A DNA stretch of 64,000 nucleotides. Source: Janibacter cremeus. Lineage in GTDB: Bacteria > Actinomycetota > Actinomycetes > Actinomycetales > Dermatophilaceae. The position numbers were made by a program, and so were the translations under genes. Within the stretch, counting starts at the first letter, position 1, and each line of letters opens with the position of its first letter. The notes under the pieces are model-generated. The model did not search any database. It saw only the letters and a program-made list of their open reading frames with translations, and had not been told where the DNA came from. This document shows, piece after piece, positions 62,212 to 64,000 of this stretch. Location: contig NZ_CP115184.1 in the NCBI RefSeq assembly GCF_029395675.1, positions 2,728,001 through 2,792,000 of the forward strand. Reading direction: 5' to 3'.

Positions 62212-63384
62212 ATGACCACCGTCCCGACCACGCCCGTCTGGCGCCTGCCCGGGATGCTAATCCTGCTCGTGGCGACGGTCGCCGGCTTCAGCGGCTTCTC
62301 GGCGCTCATGCCGGTCGCGCCGCTCTGGGCCGCCCAGGGGGGCGCGGACTCGGCCGGGGTCGGGGCCGTCAACGGCGTCCTCATGCTCTTCACGGTGCTC
62401 ACCCAGCCCTTCGTCCCCGTCGCGGTGCGACGGTGGGGGTGGGGGCCGGTCATGGCGGCCGGTCAGCTGCTGCTCGGCCTGCCCGCGCTGCTCCACCTCG
62501 TCGCCGACGAGCTGTCGTGGGTCCTCCTCCTCGCGGCCGTGCGCGGTCTCGGCTTCGGGATCCTCACCGTCACCGGCAGCGCCGCCGTGGCGAACCTCGT
62601 CGACCCGAGCCGGCGCGGTCAGGCGGTCGGCGTGTACGGGCTGGCCATCGCGGCGCCGCAGGTGGTCTTCATGCCGATCGGCCCGTGGCTGGCGCAGGAG
62701 ATCGGCTTCTGGCTGGTCTTCGCGGCCGGGGCGCTGCCGGTCATCGGCGCCGTCCCCGCGTGGCTCGCCGGCCGGTCCCTCGTCGTCGAGCCCGATGACT
62801 CGCCCGTGACGCACTCGCGGGCGCAGGTCCACCGCTCGCTCGTGCGCGCGATGCTCCTGCTGCTGGGCGTCACCCTCGCCGGCGGTGCGCTCATCACCTT
62901 CTCCAGCGACCTCGCCGGCGCGGCCTGGCTCGCGACCGTGGCGCTGCTCGTGCTCACCGGCGCCGCCGCCGTGACCCGGTGGAAGATGGGCGCGCTCGCC
63001 GACATCTACGGGACCCGGCCCTTCCTGTGGCCACTCGTGCTCGTCACGAGCACCGGGCTCGTCCTCGTCGCGGTGTCGCTCACGCGGGACGGGGCACCGG
63101 CTGCGGCCCTGCTCCTGCTCGGCGTCCTGTGCGTCGGGATCTCCTACGGTGCGTTGCAGAACCTCACCCTGCTGCTCGCCTTCGCCTCCGTCTCGCGGCG
63201 TGACTACGGCACGGCGAGCGCGGTGTGGAATGTCGGCTTCGACGCCGGCACCGGGCTCGGCTCGGTCCTCGTCGGTGCGATCGCCGCCGGGGCGTCGCTC
63301 ACGGAGGCGCTGCTCGTGGCCGCGGTGCTGTCCCTGGCCACCCTGCCCCTGGCGCTGGTGCGGGGACGCCCCGCAACTGCCTAG
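62212..63384 (+). CDS. MFS transporter
   Basis: 390 aa with about twelve transmembrane helices, a central loop (about residues 190-210) between two six-helix bundles, and the conserved segment GFGILTVTGSAAVANLVDPSRRGQAVGVYG of major facilitator proteins after helix 4. VSRRDYGTASAVWNVGFDAGTGLGSVL near the C-terminus is typical of drug/sugar exporters. No substrate is assigned. The TAG stop codon (63382-63384) lies inside the first copy of the quasi-palindrome array. It is divergent from the DUF2126 gene with 69 bases between. Confidence 0.9.
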   Translation: MTTVPTTPVWRLPGMLILLVATVAGFSGFSALMPVAPLWAAQGGADSAGVGAVNGVLMLFTVLTQPFVPVAVRRWGWGPVMAAGQLLLGLPALLHLVADELSWVLLLAAVRGLGFGILTVTGSAAVANLVDPSRRGQAVGVYGLAIAAPQVVFMPIGPWLAQEIGFWLVFAAGALPVIGAVPAWLAGRSLVVEPDDSPVTHSRAQVHRSLVRAMLLLLGVTLAGGALITFSSDLAGAAWLATVALLVLTGAAAVTRWKMGALADIYGTRPFLWPLVLVTSTGLVLVAVSLTRDGAPAAALLLLGVLCVGISYGALQNLTLLLAFASVSRRDYGTASAVWNVGFDAGTGLGSVLVGAIAAGASLTEALLVAAVLSLATLPLALVRGRPATA

Positions 63385-63488
63385 GCTCCTGCGCGGTCTG
63401 GTGCGCAACTGCCTAGGCTCCTGCGCGGTCTGGTGCGCAACTGCCTAGGCTCCTGCGCGGTCTGGTCCGCAACTGCTCAGGCTCCTGC
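63372..63488. repeat. Four copies of the 21-base quasi-palindrome (32-base period)
   Basis: Copies at 63372-63392, 63404-63424, 63436-63456 and 63468-63488 with nearly identical 11-base spacers (GCGGTCTGGTG). The core GCAACTGCCTAGGCTCCTGC has a GCCTAGGC palindromic centre and GCA/TGC ends. It lies between the convergent MFS and pterin-dehydratase/VOC genes. Confidence 0.92.
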
Positions 63489-63490
63489 GG

Positions 63491-63519
63491 GGCGAAGGGG
63501 GGAAGCGCCCCCCTTCGCC
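63491..63519. terminator. Bidirectional terminator with GAAGGGGG stem
   Basis: GGCGAAGGGGGG-aagcg-CCCCCCTTCGCC, a perfect 12-base-pair stem between convergent genes, same arms as at 32092-32120. Confidence 0.85.
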
Positions 63520-63525
63520 ATGGGC

Positions 63526-64000
63526 TCAGTTGTGCGGCTGCCAGGTGCAGACGCACGCCCGGTTGCCGTCGGCATCGGCGAGGACCCACCAGGCGGGGGC
63601 GTACTCGTCGGTGACGAGCTGACCACCGGCCGCGACCACCGCGTCGACCCGCTCCTGCGCCACGTCGTGCGGCACGTACACGTCGAGGTGGAAGGGACCC
63701 CCGACGCCCGGCTCATCGGTCACCTGGAACCAGATCTCGGGCAGCTGGCCGTCCGGGCTCGGCAGGGAGGTGCTGTCGTGGGGGGCCGGTGCGTGACCGG
63801 TCAGGGCCGACCAGAAGTCGCGGATCCTGTCCGGGTCGGCCGTGTTGATGCCGACGGTCATCGCGGTGGGGACCTGCGGGGCGTGCTCGACCTCGCGGTC
63901 GTCCGCGAGCCGGGAGATCACGCCAGCGAGCTGGATGTCGCGCGAGGTGATCCCGCCCACGTCGTGGCTGACCATCCGCAGGCCGACCCAGCCGTAACGC
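63526..64000 (-). CDS. Pterin-4a-carbinolamine dehydratase-VOC fusion protein, C-terminal part (cut by window edge)
   Basis: The frame is open to the window end, so the start lies beyond 64000; an ATG at 63975 is internal. Residues read there, YGWVGLRMVSHDVGGITSRD and IQLAGVISRLA, match the end of pterin-4a-carbinolamine dehydratases (HDVGGxTxRD motif). From about MTVGINTADP onward (over 100 residues) the sequence is a VOC/glyoxalase-type domain with FHLDVYVPHD and ACVCTWQPHN. Fusion of these two domains is known in actinobacteria; the VOC part's substrate is unknown. Confidence 0.8.
   Translation of the reverse strand, partial: RYGWVGLRMVSHDVGGITSRDIQLAGVISRLADDREVEHAPQVPTAMTVGINTADPDRIRDFWSALTGHAPAPHDSTSLPSPDGQLPEIWFQVTDEPGVGGPFHLDVYVPHDVAQERVDAVVAAGGQLVTDEYAPAWWVLADADGNRACVCTWQPHN

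Noticed and set aside
63372-63488. CRISPR-like array
   Set aside because: Spacers are only 11 bases and nearly identical, and no cas genes are present.

Overview
The window is about 70% GC with very dense, ordinary chromosomal gene content. It carries GTG starts, mycothiol- and ergothioneine-linked genes, a baeRF-type protein of the mycobacterial Rv2629 kind and DUF222/HNH proteins. This points to an actinobacterium, probably a Micrococcales member near Intrasporangiaceae (Janibacter-like); the placement is inferred from gene style only. No rRNA, tRNA, CRISPR array, prophage or insertion sequence was seen. Genes are called on both strands, with one partial gene at each edge.

Layout. 0-5 kb: methyltransferase fragment, an NsrR-like/RIC nitrosative-stress pair, a 2H phosphoesterase, REP-like repeats, a secreted ceramidase homologue and membrane proteins. 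5-7 kb: a SnoaL-tailed ECF sigma factor with matching promoter motifs before itself and before a DUF1059 gene. 7-12 kb: LysR, SDR, HNH protein and the Rv2629/Balon-like factor. 12-20 kb: a complete polyol (mannitol/sorbitol/arabitol type) system with a SorC regulator, twin palindromic operators, an ABC importer, a polyol dehydrogenase and a xylulokinase. 20-30 kb: alcohol dehydrogenase, FMN hydroxy-acid oxidase facing a pyruvate-oxidase-like enzyme, a spermidine-synthase-like membrane protein, a radical SAM/SPASM protein and an AAA ATPase. 29-35 kb: malic enzyme, fructosamine-kinase-like protein and a LiaRS-like two-component operon. 35-41 kb: L-lactate use (lctP-lutABC, four genes with 4-base overlaps) controlled by a divergent GntR with three palindromic operators. 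40-50 kb: DNA repair genes (Fpg/Nei, exonuclease III), App1 phosphatase, ArsC, lipoprotein, glutamate dehydrogenase and DEAD-box helicase. 50-64 kb: thioesterase, mycothiol-dependent enzyme, oxidoreductases, the ergothioneine pair egtB-egtD, a giant transglutaminase-DUF2126 protein, MFS transporter and a pterin dehydratase-VOC fusion cut by the window edge.

The metabolic thread is use of small carbon compounds. Lactate and other hydroxy acids go to pyruvate, pyruvate is handled by a ThDP oxidase, malic enzyme links the TCA cycle to pyruvate, and polyols enter through ketoses. A second thread is redox and NO protection (RIC, mycothiol enzyme, ergothioneine, quinone or aldehyde reductases).

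The most unusual signals are non-coding. (1) A 20-21 base quasi-palindrome occurs in three short arrays with 32- or 42-base period, one of them in frame inside a gene. (2) At least fourteen genes carry a -10-like hexamer exactly six bases before the start codon, the pattern expected of leaderless mRNAs. (3) The ECF sigma gene and its DUF1059 neighbour share a GTCACA-N16-CGTC promoter. (4) Several large, differently built extragenic palindromes lie between genes, one with interleaved arms and one resembling a three-hairpin cloverleaf.
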